Origin: Adiantum capillus-veneris
Lineage: Eukaryota; Streptophyta; Polypodiopsida; Polypodiales; Pteridaceae
NCBI GenBank assembly: GCA_014529385.2
Contig: CM043969.1
Coordinates: 25,685,946-25,749,945 of the forward strand
Direction: 5' to 3'
DNA length: 64,000 nt
Made by a program: the position numbers and the translations under genes. Below are positions 35,157 to 49,865 of the stretch, piece by piece. Every line of letters begins with the position of its first letter. Within the stretch, counting starts at the first letter, position 1. The notes under the pieces were generated by a model that saw nothing but the letters and a program-made list of their open reading frames with translations, did no database searches and was not told the origin of the DNA.

Positions 35157-37092
35157 GAAAAGTTCTCAGCAAAGTTGATTCGAATTTTGGTGCTACCTAC
35201 ATACACTGTCTTTATCACAACATTCTTCTCGATTGGATCCCACCTAAAAGTCTCTTTTGTGAGTGTTTTGACATATTTTTTGGAAATCATAAACTACTTG
35301 ACAACATTCTCATTGGATGGAGATATCACCATCCTATAAAAGGATTAGTTCTTAACAACGACTTTCTTAGACAAGAAACAATCCCTCACTGTACATGCAT
35401 TCATTTTTCCTCATTCTGTAGGAATTTTAAAGAATGTGGGAACCATGTCTGTACTCAGAACCTCAACATTATCAGCAATGCTACAGTACGTAAGCTCCTA
35501 GCCAAAGGACTCAATCACATTCCAAACTATCCAAAAAACACCTACCTTGCCTTAGCAGCTTTACTTAGCTGCCTCACTGACCTTGTCAGTGCTCTCCGAC
35601 TGGAGATGACAGTCTTACCAGACTTAAAGGAGTTAGTTAAGGAATGCTTCCTTAACAAAATTTCTCTACTTCCTAGAAAGTGGCTTTCTTCTGATAATTC
35701 TTGGCTTACACCTCAGTTAGCCGTCAACTTTCAACTAAAATCAGATAATTGGTTAGTAGTAGGGCTTGACAAAAGCTCGAACTACCCTACTATTATGTGT
35801 AAACAACCCGGTTGGAAATCTGCACAGGAACGAGTAGCAGGAAAAGAATTCTATCATACCAACAAATCACCACAAGATATCTCCAACAAGATCTCTAAAC
35901 ATCTAGGATAGCTAGGCTACACTATCAGTAACACCAAGTTACCAATACTATTTCCTACTTATAAAATCCACAAACATAAATTCAGATGGATATCTGATGC
36001 CTCTAATTGTATCTTCACAGATATCACCAAAGATATTACTCTTTGCCTTGTCTTATTCTCACAGATTTTGAAATCATCTGTGCAGAAAAAAACAAAAATT
36101 GTAAAGATTTCCTCAATATCCAATGCAATCCCTTCTGGCTTACAAAAAATGCCACAGAAGTTACACTCAACCTTTCTCAACATATTTTTCACATCTTTAC
36201 AGCTGATATCACACAATGCTACGAAAACATCCCACTTAATGGAGATCTTGGCCTTAAGACAGTACTAGCCAAGGTCATTAACTTAGCATTTACCAATGCC
36301 AAAAAAAGAAAGCATCTCTTTATCTCTCTTGCCAAGAAACCGAGATGGATTCTAGCATCTCAATCCATTAACCCTTTACACTTTGATGAAGCAAAACTTT
36401 GCTCCTACATTTTCTGGTTGTTAAACAACTGTACTATTATAGCAGGTGGTGGCTGCTATAATGAGTGTCTTGGAATCCCGATGGGTTTCTCTTGCTCACC
36501 ACTTATGTGTAACATCTACTTAGCTTTCTTTGAGTACAAATGGTGTCTTAAAAACATGGAAACTAACCATAAAAATCTCCCACTATTCAAACACACCTTC
36601 AGGTATATGGATGACATACTTAGTATCAACAAACGATTGTTCTCATCAGAGATTGATCAAATATACCCCCAGTGCCTAAAAATTGAGCCTACTTCTATCC
36701 CGGAGGATTTGACTCTTGGGAGTTTCTGCAAATCAGCCCACTTTCTTAACCTTTCAATATCCCTTCACTCCCCATCTACAGGTGGATATGACTTGAGATT
36801 TATTTGGAAAAAGGATCTTCTTAAATTACCACGTATAGAATTCATCAAAAGAAATAGCAATAGGCCCTACAAATCCTCTATCTGCTCTTGTATTGGCCTT
36901 CTGTACTTAATCTGCTACTCTTCTTCTTCACCTTCCCTGGCTTGGGAGGAAATTTCAGTACTCATTAAAAAATACCGCCTTAATGGATTTAATCGCAATC
37001 AGATCCGTAATACCATCACTCAAGCTCTCATTAGACACAATTGGCCTGGACTGTTCTTCCAAAAAGAGAGTCTTATCCCTCTCTTAAGGTAG
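35157..37092 (+). pseudogene. Penelope-like reverse transcriptase (CxC type)
   Basis: One reading path with a TAG at 35909 and a frame change in the A-rich run near 36085-36100. Order of motifs: H-C-T-C (35387-35398; the CxC motif); N-H-V-C-T-Q-N-L-N-I-I; L-L-A-K-G-L-N-H-I-P; L-D-K-S (35767); Y-K-I-H-K-H-K-F-R-W-I-S-D (about 35960-36000); catalytic A motif T-A-D-I-T-Q-C-Y-E-N-I-P-L (D at 36205); G-I-P-M-G-F-S-C-S-P-L (36472-36504); Y-M-D-D-I-L-S-I-N (36604-36630); then F-L-N-L-S-I. These match the PLE RT family, and the CxC block before the RT is the mark given for the Naiad/Chlamys clade. The N-terminal GIY-YIG endonuclease of that clade is not evident. The fault at 36085 could be a homopolymer sequencing error. 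Confidence 0.85.
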
Positions 37093-37119
37093 TAGGCCCA
37101 TACACAATGGGCCTACTAC
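37089..37119 (+). other. 13-bp hairpin at the RT stop codon
   Basis: GTAGTAGGCCCAT, loop ACACA, then ATGGGCCTACTAC: perfect 13-bp arms. The RT stop codon TAG lies in the left arm. A competing stem pairs ACACAATGGG (37102-37111) with CCCATTGTGT (37122-37131). It is about 35 bp before the terminal (CA)n, a position suited to template recognition by the RT. No hammerhead core is visible. Confidence 0.75.
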
Positions 37120-37153
37120 TGACCCATTGTGTGTGGTGCCTGGGTTAGGGCGG

Positions 37154-39660
<2,507 letters not shown>

Positions 39661-39705
<45 letters not shown>
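39661..39705. repeat. (CA)n microsatellite ending the PLE cluster
   Basis: About 45 bp of CA at the truncated end of copy B. Copy A has only a five-repeat CA at the same place, so the tract either expanded and the rest was lost, or the junction formed there. Confidence 0.9.
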
Positions 39706-39709
<4 letters not shown>

Positions 39710-39929
39710 GAACGAAGGCACACTGCAATTCTCACATTATGTGGGATATTTGTATTAGCAAAAACAAGAAAGATACAAAATTTAGCCCATGCAAGGTAGA
39801 CTTGCCATAAGGACACATGGACTAAAAGTTCCTGGCTTTTATAGGGAGACAAATTAGTTGGTGCATCATAAATTCTTTTTCTTCTTCTTTTTTATCAAAG
39901 TAATATTGTGAGAATACCTAGACACTTCA

Positions 39930-40290
39930 ATCAAATGGCTAAGGAGATCTATTTTTTGATTCTATACTGCTTCAAAGATTACCTCTTGTTGACGGGTTTC
40001 ATCGGTTTCCAAAACCTGTGGCGAGGGTCCTATAAGCTCAATTGTCTTCTCTTGTTTGTTTATTGCATTATTACCATCCTCCATGACCAAACCTTTAGTA
40101 GCCATAGCCTGATCATAGATATCCTCCTTCGGTCTACTTTTATATATAGGTGGCTTGCCATCTCTCAAGATTCTTCTCCAAATAGTTTTGACCGCTGGAT
40201 TGCTGACAATCATCACCTCCTGGCAGTTCCTAGCATAGTGGCCAATGGGTTGACATGTAGGCCTACATTTATACAAGACATATGTCATTA
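39930..40290 (-). pseudogene. LINE ORF1 fragment with zinc knuckle
   Basis: Minus-strand ORF (39962-40288) carrying C-R-P-T-C-Q-P-I-G-H-Y-A-R-N-C, a CCHC-like knuckle with three rather than two residues between the first cysteines, then a basic-acidic tail. Plant L1 ORF1 proteins have a similar C-x-x-C-x-x-x-G-H-x-x-x-x-C near their middle. Could also be a gag fragment. Both ends are lost. Confidence 0.5.
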
Positions 40291-40679
40291 ATTTTTAAAC
40301 GAATCTATGAACCCAATTGTATGAGGAAGGATCTTTTCATGTTTGGTTAACATGAATGAAGATATACACAATTTGTATTTTGATAGAGAAGAAAGCATAG
40401 TGTATCTTTGGTCCACTTGCAAAATTTCAAGGCTTTTTAAAATGGACCCATGCTAACAAGACTAAAAGATTAATGATTAGCATAGCCCTAGAACGGCTGG
40501 ATAGTTTGTGTCTGCCTAATTGCGAGACAATGTTTGAGTCGATAGCCTCATTTCATAAAACCGCATACCATGGATGTGTACCACCCCGTTTTGGCTTTGA
40601 CTAGCTGGTTCTCCCCATTGAACAAGCAGTGGGGCAAGCAATGGCCAAAGTCAAGGTGGGAGGCAGTTGTGAAGAACAT

Positions 40680-41318
40680 CTAGTGCCCACAATGGCCACA
40701 TAGGATGAAGGTCTTTTTATGGAAAGTACTATGGGAGCGTTTCCGACTAGGTAAAGTTTATTGCCAAGGGTATTGGTCCGGATAGGTGCCTGCAATGTAG
40801 GACAACTAGCGAAGACCTCCTTCACCTATTTAAGGAGTGCCCGACGATTTGTGGCCTAGCAGGGAAGATTTGCTAATGGGTGCAAAAGACTTGGAAACTA
40901 GGATTCTTTAAGAATGACCTCTTCTTGGGAGGGAAGGTGTTTAAGAGCCAAGTGCTACTTATTGTAACACAAATTGTTAGATTTTGTTACTTTAATCAAG
41001 TTTGGAAGGCTAGGAACTATCATAGTTTTGAGAACGCCATGGAAACAACTAGGTTCATGGGGATAATACAAGAAAGCAAGGGGGCGATTTTTGCCATCGG
41101 GAAAAGGATGAACTTGGATGAGTGGAACAGGGCTATTGGCGCAGCAATGACTAACTTACATAATTGAAGGTGTGGGGTCTTTCTTTGGCGTGGGGTGGCT
41201 CCCCAGTCAACCGATGTAACTATGGGCTTGACACGAGCATGGTAAAAATCTGTGGTTTTTTTGGTTATGATGGTGTAGTCTACTCACCATTGTGAGTTTT
41301 GCCCAAAAAAAAAGAAAG
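40680..41318 (+). pseudogene. L1-type LINE 3' end: zf-RVT and tail
   Basis: C-terminal part of a plant LINE ORF2. M-K-V-F-L-W-K-V-L-W-E-R is followed after a frameshift by C-L-Q-C-R, H-L-F-K-E-C-P and G-K-I-C, the Cys/His pattern of the zf-RVT region; the frame continues to N-L-H-N and a stop at 41165. The 3' untranslated region has CTCACCATTGTGAG and ends in AAAAAAAAAG at 41308-41318, consistent with a poly-A tail. Two stops and a frameshift near 40780 show it is dead. Confidence 0.8.
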
Positions 41319-41456
41319 GAGGGTCCTTGCTAGGTTATGGTACTACTGTTCTATGGATGCCCTAGCTCGGCTGTTGAGCAGCGTTTGTCATGTAAATTAT
41401 TTGGTTTGCTTAATATGAAGTCACTCACTATTGTTATTTTGGCAAAACAAAAAAGT

Positions 41457-41552
41457 GCCCATGCTGAGCTGACCATAAACAAAAAGGCATCCACAAAGAA
41501 AAGGGCCCATGCTGAGCTGACCATAAACAAAAAGGCATCCACAAAGAAAAGG
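41457..41552. repeat. 48-bp tandem duplication
   Basis: Two near-identical 48-bp copies in tandem (41457-41504 and 41505-41552), followed by the start of a third (GGGCCCATGCT). Not known to be coding. Confidence 0.9.
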
Positions 41553-41559
41553 GCCCATG

Positions 41560-42950
41560 CTCTTTCCTTAATCCTTGGAACCTTTTGGATGATCTTGTTT
41601 TATGATCCCTAAGAGGACAAGGTGTGAGTTGCAATGAAGATCCACCTTTTTGGTTCCAACTTGGGCTGCATTGTTTCCAAGTACTAAATAGTAAAAACTA
41701 CAAAAATAAAACTTTTAATTGTCTAAGCTCTAAATTATTTTTGTAATTACACTCCAAGCTGTAATTCAAGAAGTCACCCCCCCTAAAAAAAACACACACA
41801 CAACAAAGTATTCACAAAAAACCCGCCTTTAGTGCATTTTTAATCGGCTAAAATCATCAAATTGGCTAAAATCGGTTTTGAGTTTGCCTTGAAGAAAACG
41901 GGTAAAATTTTACAAGTTTTAGTGTAAAACCGGAAAGTTTGAAGACTTGCTGTTGAGAACTTTGTGTGACTCCATGATGAACTACAATCATTTTTCGTTT
42001 CTTTTGAAAAGCTTATTTTGCTTGATATTCTCCCTTGTGAGCTACGTCATAGAGGAGGAGAGGACAAATTTTGAATACTTGTTTTCATTTTCAAATGGGT
42101 TTCTTCATTTAAGGGTCTCATGGCTTCTTTTCAGCCGTTTTTAAAGGGACAATTACCTAGGTAAACTCTCAAAATACCCTTCAAATTTAATTTTTTTTCA
42201 AAAATACCATTTATTGTCATAAATTCCCAAAATGTCCTTCAAAATATCTGATAAGCCAATTTGTAGCTTTTCGACTGCTTGCCTATCGATACAAGATCCT
42301 AAAATTAGAATTTAAGTTGGCTATGTAGGCTTTGGAGATGAATTGCTTCATTATTTTTAGACATTATTGCCTTTTTTGAGGTAATTTGTGACAAATTACA
42401 TGCCAAGCACTCAAAAATAGATCTCAATTGTCAAAAGGGAATAAAGACTAGAAAATCTTGAACAATCCAACAAATAGATATACAATGGTATTTTGGGAAT
42501 TTCCACAAATTAGGGGGTATTTTGGTAATTTTCTCTTTTTTAAATACCATTTCAAGTTTGTAAATGGACATCTTCATTTAAGGGGCTCAGCATTCATAGT
42601 TTCCACCTATGTTTTTGTTTTATTTTTGCTAGCCACAATTGCGAGTTGAAGTGTTGTATTAACACAGAAAAAAGGAACATTGAGCCTCAAGCACTTGAGG
42701 AACCCACAGATACAAAAGGGTGCATATAGGGCTAAGTCAGGTAGGCTGACGATTGGAAGCTTATATTTAACACTTTTCAAGTACCCAACGTCCAGTAGTT
42801 CTTGCTTCCACTCTCTAGAGATTTTGTGTTTTCCTATAGAGAGTATCCATTCACTACTTTCCTGGACGATTCTTCAAATTTGGTCGTCGTAGGGTTTCTT
42901 TTGAAGACTCGAAGAGTCTTTGCTTTCCAAGTTTATTTAAGATAGCAGAA
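41560..42950. other. A/T-rich, no gene; possible small insertion
   Basis: No domain. A phrase containing TCTTCATTTAAGGG occurs at about 42104 and again at 42560. The DNA between them has CAAAATACCC near its left end and GGGTATTTTG near its right end, opposed, as a small inverted-repeat insertion might. Too degraded to name. Confidence 0.3.
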
Positions 42951-42959
42951 GCAGACAAT

Positions 42960-44520
42960 CTATGTGCATACCAAAATGGCTCGATTATTGAGCATCTTCC
43001 CTCCTCAAATCTAATTATTCTTGAAAAAGTGGATTTTTCAAGTCTTTTGCATCCTTTTGCAGATTTTACCTACGAGGCCTCCCGTAACTAGACAATCCCT
43101 AGATAGATGGACGGGGTCTTTGATTACAGTTTTACATCTTGAAATTAGGTTAGTGCCTATTTCTCTAGCTTTTACTTTGATCCGCATTGGAAAGTCCCCT
43201 CACATCACCTTCCATATGAAGATCTTGAAATTAGGTTAGTGCCTATTTCTCTAGCTTTTACTTTGATCCTCAATGGAAAGTCCCCTCACATCACCTTCCA
43301 TATGAAGATCTTCATTGTGCTAGGCCAAGGACAATCCCATATGTTGTTTGAGACTACTGTCCACTTTGCATCCTTTTGCAAATTTTACCTACGAGGCCTC
43401 CCGTAACTAGACAGTCCCTAGATAGATGGAGGGGGTTTCTGATTGCAGTTTTACATCTTGAAATTAGGTTAGTGCCTATTTCTCAAGCTTTTAATTTGAT
43501 CCTCATTGGAAAGTCCCCTCACATCACCTTCCATATGAAGATCTTCATTGTGCTACGCCAAGGAAGATCCCATATGTTGTTTGAGACTACTGCCCACTTT
43601 GCCAATGTAGTCTCCACTATTTGTTAAGTGGTGAAAACCAATCCGCCTTGTAGCAAAGTTTGATGTAAGCTTGCATGTGATGCTGCCTAGTTTCCTTGAT
43701 TGGTGCTAGAAGTTTTTCATTCACTCTTACCCCTTTCCACGGACCCCAAGGGAGCAAAGCTTTATCTTGTCTATCATATCCCATGTCATAGTGGCCCATG
43801 CATGATCTTGGTTCACTATTACCACAAAAAACTTGGCACATTGGGCCTTTGCATGGATTCCTCGGTTGAGTATCCCAATTCTACTCTGATTCTTGGATCT
43901 AGCAACCCACTCCCATTTTCCCCATTGGCATGGTCTTGTATCTTTGGAATTGTTTTTCAATAAGAAGCATTTCACATATTTAAAAAATTATTTCCAATTG
44001 TATTTGGACATCTTGAGAATAGAGGACAATAAGGACAAGTAGAGGATCATGAACGAGTTAATTACCTTTATTTTGATATGGAAGGGAAGAGTCACATATT
44101 CCCATCTTTTCATCTTGCTCCTAATTTTGTCCATGATCCACTAAAACTTTTGCTTTTCAGAGACTTCTACCCCTAGTGGGGCCCCAAGGTGGCAAACTAC
44201 CATTGCTTTAGAGGCAATTCCACCCAACTAATCAGTAGGGACAAATGAATCGTTCTCAAATAGGAAGATCAATCTTGACTTCTCAATGTTGCATTTGGAG
44301 CCTAATGTGGTGGCAAACAATTTTTCTATCTCTAGTGCTTTTTTTGAGAATCTACACGGTGGCTTTGAGGAATAGTAGGGAGTCATCAACAAAGATCTTG
44401 GCCACGAGTTGTTTGTTATCTAGGAGAGAGAGGCCTTGAATGCACCCTATTCTAGCACTTTCCTCAAGCATGGTGACAAGGGGATGGGAGCCAATTGCAA
44501 AAACCTAGGGACTAAAGGAC
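42960..44520 (-). pseudogene. L1-type LINE RT C-terminal half, broken
   Basis: Reading leftwards from 44520: a stretch resembling the RT palm (K-P-P-C-R-F-S-K-K-A, C-N-I-E-K-S-R-L, H-L-G-A-P-L-G), then W-I-M-D-K-I-R-S-K-M-K-R-W, and finally zf-RVT-like M-K-I-F-I-W-K-V-M-W-G and C-L-V-T-G-G-L-V-G-K-I-C-K-R-M-Q (about 43150-43045). Each step is in the order of plant L1 ORF2. Many stops and frame changes. The zf-RVT part is duplicated (see 43049-43612). Confidence 0.7.
43049..43612. repeat. Nested local duplications in the LINE
   Basis: A unit of about 320 bp starting GCATCCTTTTGCA at 43049 recurs at 43369. Inside the first copy an 86-bp block starting CTTGAAATTAGG repeats in tandem (43138-43223, 43224-43309). 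Both are direct. They duplicate the zf-RVT coding end. Confidence 0.85.
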
Positions 44521-46460
44521 TCTGAGTGTGCGAATGTGGTGCATATCTGGACAGCAAAAAGGAGAGATAGAGAAAGCACAGAATGTGAGTGGAGTAGCTC
44601 ACCACAATGTGTGAGAGAGTCCCTTATTCTTTTATCATAAAAAGAAAAAAGTGTATACAAGTGATGGGTGGCGGGGTTAAAGGCACATTGCCTTTAGCCC
44701 AAAAATCTCCCACTTAAAGGTGAATGTGTTGATAAGTGGTAACTATAGGACCTAGTCATATGTACAAGAGATATAGGAAGGAATCTAATCTCAACCTATA
44801 CCCACTGGCTCTCTCGAAGTCAATGCATGGTGCCATATAGGCTCTAACAGTGTGTAGAAGTGTATATCCCTACTAGAATCACCATCCATACCCTACAAGT
44901 ATCCTATACTGACCTGCATTACTCCATGATGCATCATGCTAGCGTCAGTCATTGCTTGATTGACAACCCCAATTGCAAACGCTCCCACTACAGCTGCTAT
45001 GTGGAGTCTTGACACTAAGAGGTCGTACACGAAAGTCCCAAAGGTTGATGATAAATGCATAATCTCTACCAGCATATCCATTCCAATTGCATCAATGCCA
45101 TGTGAAATGAGTGACCTCTATGAACCTATCCGCAGTAGGTATCTCAAACCTCATTGCATCACCATCAGAACTAGTCATGCATGGACTTGTCACTTGTGAC
45201 TCTAGGCCCAATCTTCACTCCCTCCCCATCCATAGGGATTGTATCCACATGTATTGGCATCACCATATCAACCTCTAGCATGAGCATGTCAAAGAACTCC
45301 ATATCAATCATCTTCGTGGTAGGAGACATCTCTGTCTACATCAGTTTGTTTTGTCTTTCTAGAGCATGGATGTTCCAACTTTGCATCTATAGACATATCG
45401 TGCACAACACTCTAGAGCTCATTCACAAAAGATATCTGTCTAGTATCTCATTTACGTGACTGTAATGTAATTGAGACTATGTCATCTCACACCTCAAATG
45501 GATGCATACGGTAGACAAAGCCAATCTGGATCATGTTGCAATGACTAGAAATCCGCAATGCATCTGAACAGAATGCTTTCTAAGTAATATTTGACATCCA
45601 TTGTCTCTCAATTGTCTCACTGAGATCAAACTCTATACAATCCCAGGAACATAACACACATGTTGTAGCATATAAGATGAACCACTAGGTAATGACAAGC
45701 ATATATCTCTTATGACGATTCGTCATATGATGATTTTTCAGCTAGATGCACACATCCAAGGCTGACTAGCAAAAATGCTAAACCACTCACATCTAGTCCT
45801 GGCAAGTAAGGGATGTACTTGGCAAGCAGCAGCTCTCGTCTAGGTTGCATGATACATTATTTGCGGAACATTCTAATAATAAATAATTTTTGTATAGTAA
45901 GTTTTGACAAATTATTTGAACGTATTATATTGTGACATGTCATTGTATTTTAAACTCTCATATATGTTCTTACATATCCATTGATAGTCTCATTGATCAA
46001 TTGTTTAATTGATTGATAATAAGGAACAATGCATACTCATCTAGAAACAATCATTGAGAGCAAGGTGTATCTCTAACTAGCATAAAAACAAGAGGAACAC
46101 TAGAGGTAAATGTGACATCACCGCCACTAGCATGCAAAGCCACCTCTCTAATCTGTGTCAAAACTGTCTCTTCATCATGCATACATCTGTGTTGCTACCT
46201 CATGCATCCAAATCAACACCATATAATGTGCCCTGTGTGACCACAATGCCAACATCTCAAGTGTTGACACAAATGAAATCGTTGTCTCACATGAGTCATT
46301 GGCATGGACTCAAAACTGTCACACATATCAACTGCCATAAGTGAAGCTATAGCTCTACAACATGTACAAGGGCAATGTTCATAAAATGATTTTGAAGAAA
46401 AGTGCACCAAATCTAGAAAAAAAAGAGCTCCATAGATAAGATACTCACAAAAGACATCAC
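44521..46460. other. No gene recognised
   Basis: Short ORFs only, on both strands, none with a domain. The segment separates two minus-strand LINE pieces (RT at 42960-44520, ORF1 at 46740-47590) and may be an insertion into a single LINE. Confidence 0.35.
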
Positions 46461-46583
46461 CAACACTCACTTGCATGAGATGTTGGAGATTTTTTGCCAA
46501 TCTTCCTCTCCCTTGCTAAAGGTAGGCATGCCGTGCAAGAACAATCTTTTGAATTATCAAGGTTGGTGCTTTTTGAATTGGGC

Positions 46584-46593
46584 GGGGGGGGGG

Positions 46594-46643
<50 letters not shown>
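46584..46643. repeat. Poly-G tract of about 60 nt
   Basis: Sixty bases of G broken by a single A at 46596. It can form stacked G-quadruplexes. Long homopolymers are prone to assembly error. Confidence 0.9.
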
Positions 46644-46644
<1 letters not shown>

Positions 46645-46739
46645 TGGAAGCAAAAATTGGGGGTATACTTTGTTCCTCTATATGGGGCTTGTGAGGGCTC
46701 CAGGCTGATTGCTCTTGAGTTTTCCTAATTTGAGAGGTT

Positions 46740-47590
46740 TCTTGGTTGCTATTGGCTTGACCATCTTTGTCTGGTTATGAACCCTCCTTGTGAGCGGGTT
46801 TGTCACTTTCCATACTAGTCAAAGGAGACCTCAAGGAGACTCTGACAAAGATTTATCTCCATCCTTGCTAACAACAATAGATGTACTTGGAGCCGCTAGA
46901 AAAGCTCATGCAAAGTGCCCAAACCCATTACATTCAAAGAATGCCCCAAAGAATGTGTCAAAGTTGAGTGGGATTATCTTCTCTCTGACAACAATAGCTA
47001 CAACCAAATTCCTAGGCTAAGGTTTTTCGTTATCCCACCATATGCACATCCTATTTGTCGTGGTGCCTACTTTTTGCTAGAAGATATGAATAGAAGGGTT
47101 ACCAAAGAGCCTGCCAAGTCTTTTAGATTATCCCTGAGCCATAGAAGGAGGGGGGAAGGAGGTTGATAAACTCCACCCACACCGGTCATATATCCTTGAC
47201 GGAGTCGGCACAAACGGAAGAGTGATTGAAGAAGAGTGGACTTTTGGACAGGACTTTGGATACTATTGTCAAGTCATTGAGTTGAAATGAAAAGAACCCT
47301 TTTGCCATGTATTGGAAAAATCCCTTAGACCCACCTTCATTCATAACATTTGGGTTATAGAGCTAGTTGATAAATTCTGCTTTTGATGGAATGCTACCTA
47401 TGAAACCGCAGACTAGCATCAAGTTGGCTAGTATGACTAGATCTCTCTTGATCAAGGTAGGAGGGACAATCATTGCAATAGAATCGTCCATGTCCACCCT
47501 TTTTGAGAGCATCTTCTTGAGCACTTGGAAGGTTTTTTCACCCTTGCCTAGCATCCATGGTTGTGGTCGATGTCTGTGCATCATCGAACG
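46740..47590 (-). pseudogene. LINE ORF1 (DUF4283-like and zinc knuckle), broken
   Basis: Minus-strand remnant read leftward from about 47590: Q-V-L-K-K-M-L-S, then V-P-P-T-L-I-K-R-D-L-V-I-L-A-N. After several breaks it reaches C-N-G-F-G-H-F-A near 46920, the core of a CCHC knuckle. The order (DUF4283-like region then knuckle) matches plant L1 ORF1. In the same orientation and 5' to the RT at 42960-44520, so they may be one LINE. Confidence 0.55.
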
Positions 47591-47599
47591 TCTGCTTGT

Positions 47600-48262
47600 T
47601 CAATATTACACCCACAATAGTAGACAATTATTTTTCTAATTGAGTTTTGTGATCTTTAAGCTTCATCATATTCTAGGAGGTAGTGCTTTTATGACCCCTA
47701 TTGTTGGCATCCGGGGTGCTGCTCCCTGTTGGCTATCTTTAGAACCATTGTCCTCAGAGCTGGGAGAGAAATAATTCGTCGTCCCATTGGCATGCATTAT
47801 CACCTCTACGTAAGTGAAGGTTGATCCATAACCCCCAAGATGATGGGATCTAGGTCTTGCCCATGTGAGAGCACTTAGAACCAAATGTACGCACAGAGAT
47901 TAACACGCAAATACTCCTAAGATTAGATTAATGGCAAGCGGAGCTAAAAAGGGTAGACCCAATTCTCTAAAAGGAGCATGCAAATTCTCCAAGGTAAGGA
48001 AAGCAAAAAGCTAAGGGAAAAAGGGTGCGTAGGTTCCCTTGAGCCACTACTGAGAGCCTTGGAGGTGGGGGGTTTTGGGGGAGGGAACTGGATGATTGCA
48101 AGCGGAGAGCTGTTGGCTACTCCCAACAGATGAGCGGCACTAAGGGACCTACCACACACCAAGACCTTCTACGTTACTCCCCCAATGTTTGCACGCATCA
48201 TCAAATCAATAAGCACCACCATCCCATCCTCCACATCATTCTTGAGTGCCATTATCTTTTTG
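47600..48262. other. No gene seen
   Basis: Mixed sequence with short ORFs only; no repeat or domain recognised. It ends at the TTAA flank of the second CACTAG transposon. Confidence 0.4.
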
Positions 48263-48266
48263 TTAA

Positions 48267-49377
48267 CACTAGACAGGTAACATGACACTTTTATGTCCTT
48301 GGATACTTTTATGTCTTGTTAAGTGACCATTTTCTCGAATTATTTAGAGAGTTTGAGAATTAATTTCTAGGTGCTATATATCCACAAAGTTGCCTTATGA
48401 GCTGAGAAAAACTTGACATTTTTTGGAATATTTATCTTACCATCAACCTTACTCTTGCACAACATTTTAAACCTAAGCTGTGTGAAAAAACACGTACTGT
48501 TTTTGGTTTTTTTAAAAGTTTTGCAACTATACCACTCTAAAATTCATGGTTGTGAGGTTTAGATTACTAGAGTATTAGCAAGTTCTCAACATGTTCTGAT
48601 GCTTCTAGGGAGAATCAAGTGTTAAAGTTGAGAGTTATGACCAAATTACAAGAATTGCCTAACCCTATTATTTGGGCAAATTTAGCACTTTAATGACTTT
48701 TTTGGTGGCTTTCTTGATATCTGAATGCAATTTTGATTGTATAAGTGGCATGTGTAACATAAATCTAATCTTCCTTGAGTTTTGGGGCACCTAACACATT
48801 ATATAGCATAGTATATAACCATGGTTGAGTTTTTCAATTGAAAAAAAATACAAGACATTCTAGTGTAGGAAGTATAGCTTTCTCAATATTGCTAGTTTCT
48901 TAGGACAATTTTGTGTATTTTACATGTAGTAACCATACCTAATCATAAAATTCAAATTGGCTAGATTTTGAGTAGTTTCTATGGGATTCTAGAGGTCATA
49001 ATGGTAAACCCAGTTTTTTCATGTTTGTTGTATTTAGCACTTCATCATTGTCCCCAAGGTTTCACTTGGTTAGAGATCCATTATTCTTTTGACATTCTCC
49101 ATGGATCCTTTTGAATCCAAAGGCTCAAAGGGAGCTAAGAAAACATGTATATATTATATATATTGAGCGTGACTATAGAAACTTTGATGATAGGTTCGCA
49201 AAATGGCAAAAATGCAACTTTTTGTACCTATTTTTTTTGACAAAAAAAAGAGGCAAAAGAAACCATATATTTTGATCACCAAGCCATTGAATCTAACAAG
49301 AAATTTTATCTCATGTCCCACAAAAAACCCCACTCTCATTTATATGTAATCAACCATAAGAAATTACCAAACTAGTG
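48267..49377. mobile_element. CACTAG-ended DNA transposon, copy 2 (1.11 kb)
   Basis: Left end CACTAGACAGGTAAC after TTAA (48263-48266); right end TTACCAAACTAGTG before TTAG (49378-49381). The interior aligns by eye with copy 1 (16435-17515), including the ACACTTTTATGTCC hairpin word near the left end and TCTATGGGATTCTA and CTCCATGGATCCTT further in. About 220 bp next to the right end of copy 1 is missing here. Non-coding. Confidence 0.85.
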
Positions 49378-49865
49378 TTAGCATTTTTTTTGTCTTCACT
49401 ACTAGGTATTCTCTTAATTTATATAATGATCCATTTGACATGAGTTATTGAGTTCTCTTGATTCTATAAAAGAAAGCATGATAGCATGAACTGGCATATT
49501 AAAGGCTAGTGTGGGTAAAGCCAGATGAGCTGGAAGATAGATGAGCTGAATGCCGTTGAATCTCCACATGTTGATGTTTATTTTTGTGACATGCCGCAAC
49601 CGCTAGATGTACTAGTTTTCACTTTTGATTTGAGAAGGTGTTGTTAGCTCCCCGTACAATTGGATTATTGACTCAATTGCAAGTTTTCAAGTTAGCCCTA
49701 GAATGAATGGACATATATATACATATAATGCACGGGAAAAGAAACCTCCTGGTGAGAGAAAAAATGCCCCGCAGTCCTAAGTGTAGTAACACACATCACT
49801 ACCACATATGTATGGTAACATAGATGTAGTTCCAAGAGTATGAAAGGATCCAGGAAGACCACTGC
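49378..49865. other. No gene seen
   Basis: A/T-rich flank between the transposon and a copia remnant. The upstream RT of that copia may once have been here. Confidence 0.35.

Noticed and set aside
37089-37131. Hammerhead ribozyme at the PLE 3' end
   Set aside because: No CUGANGA or GAAA core accompanies the stems, and CxC-type PLEs are reported to lack hammerheads.
46471-46728. Glycine-rich protein
   Set aside because: The glycine run is the poly-G tract read in frame; flanks show no protein similarity.
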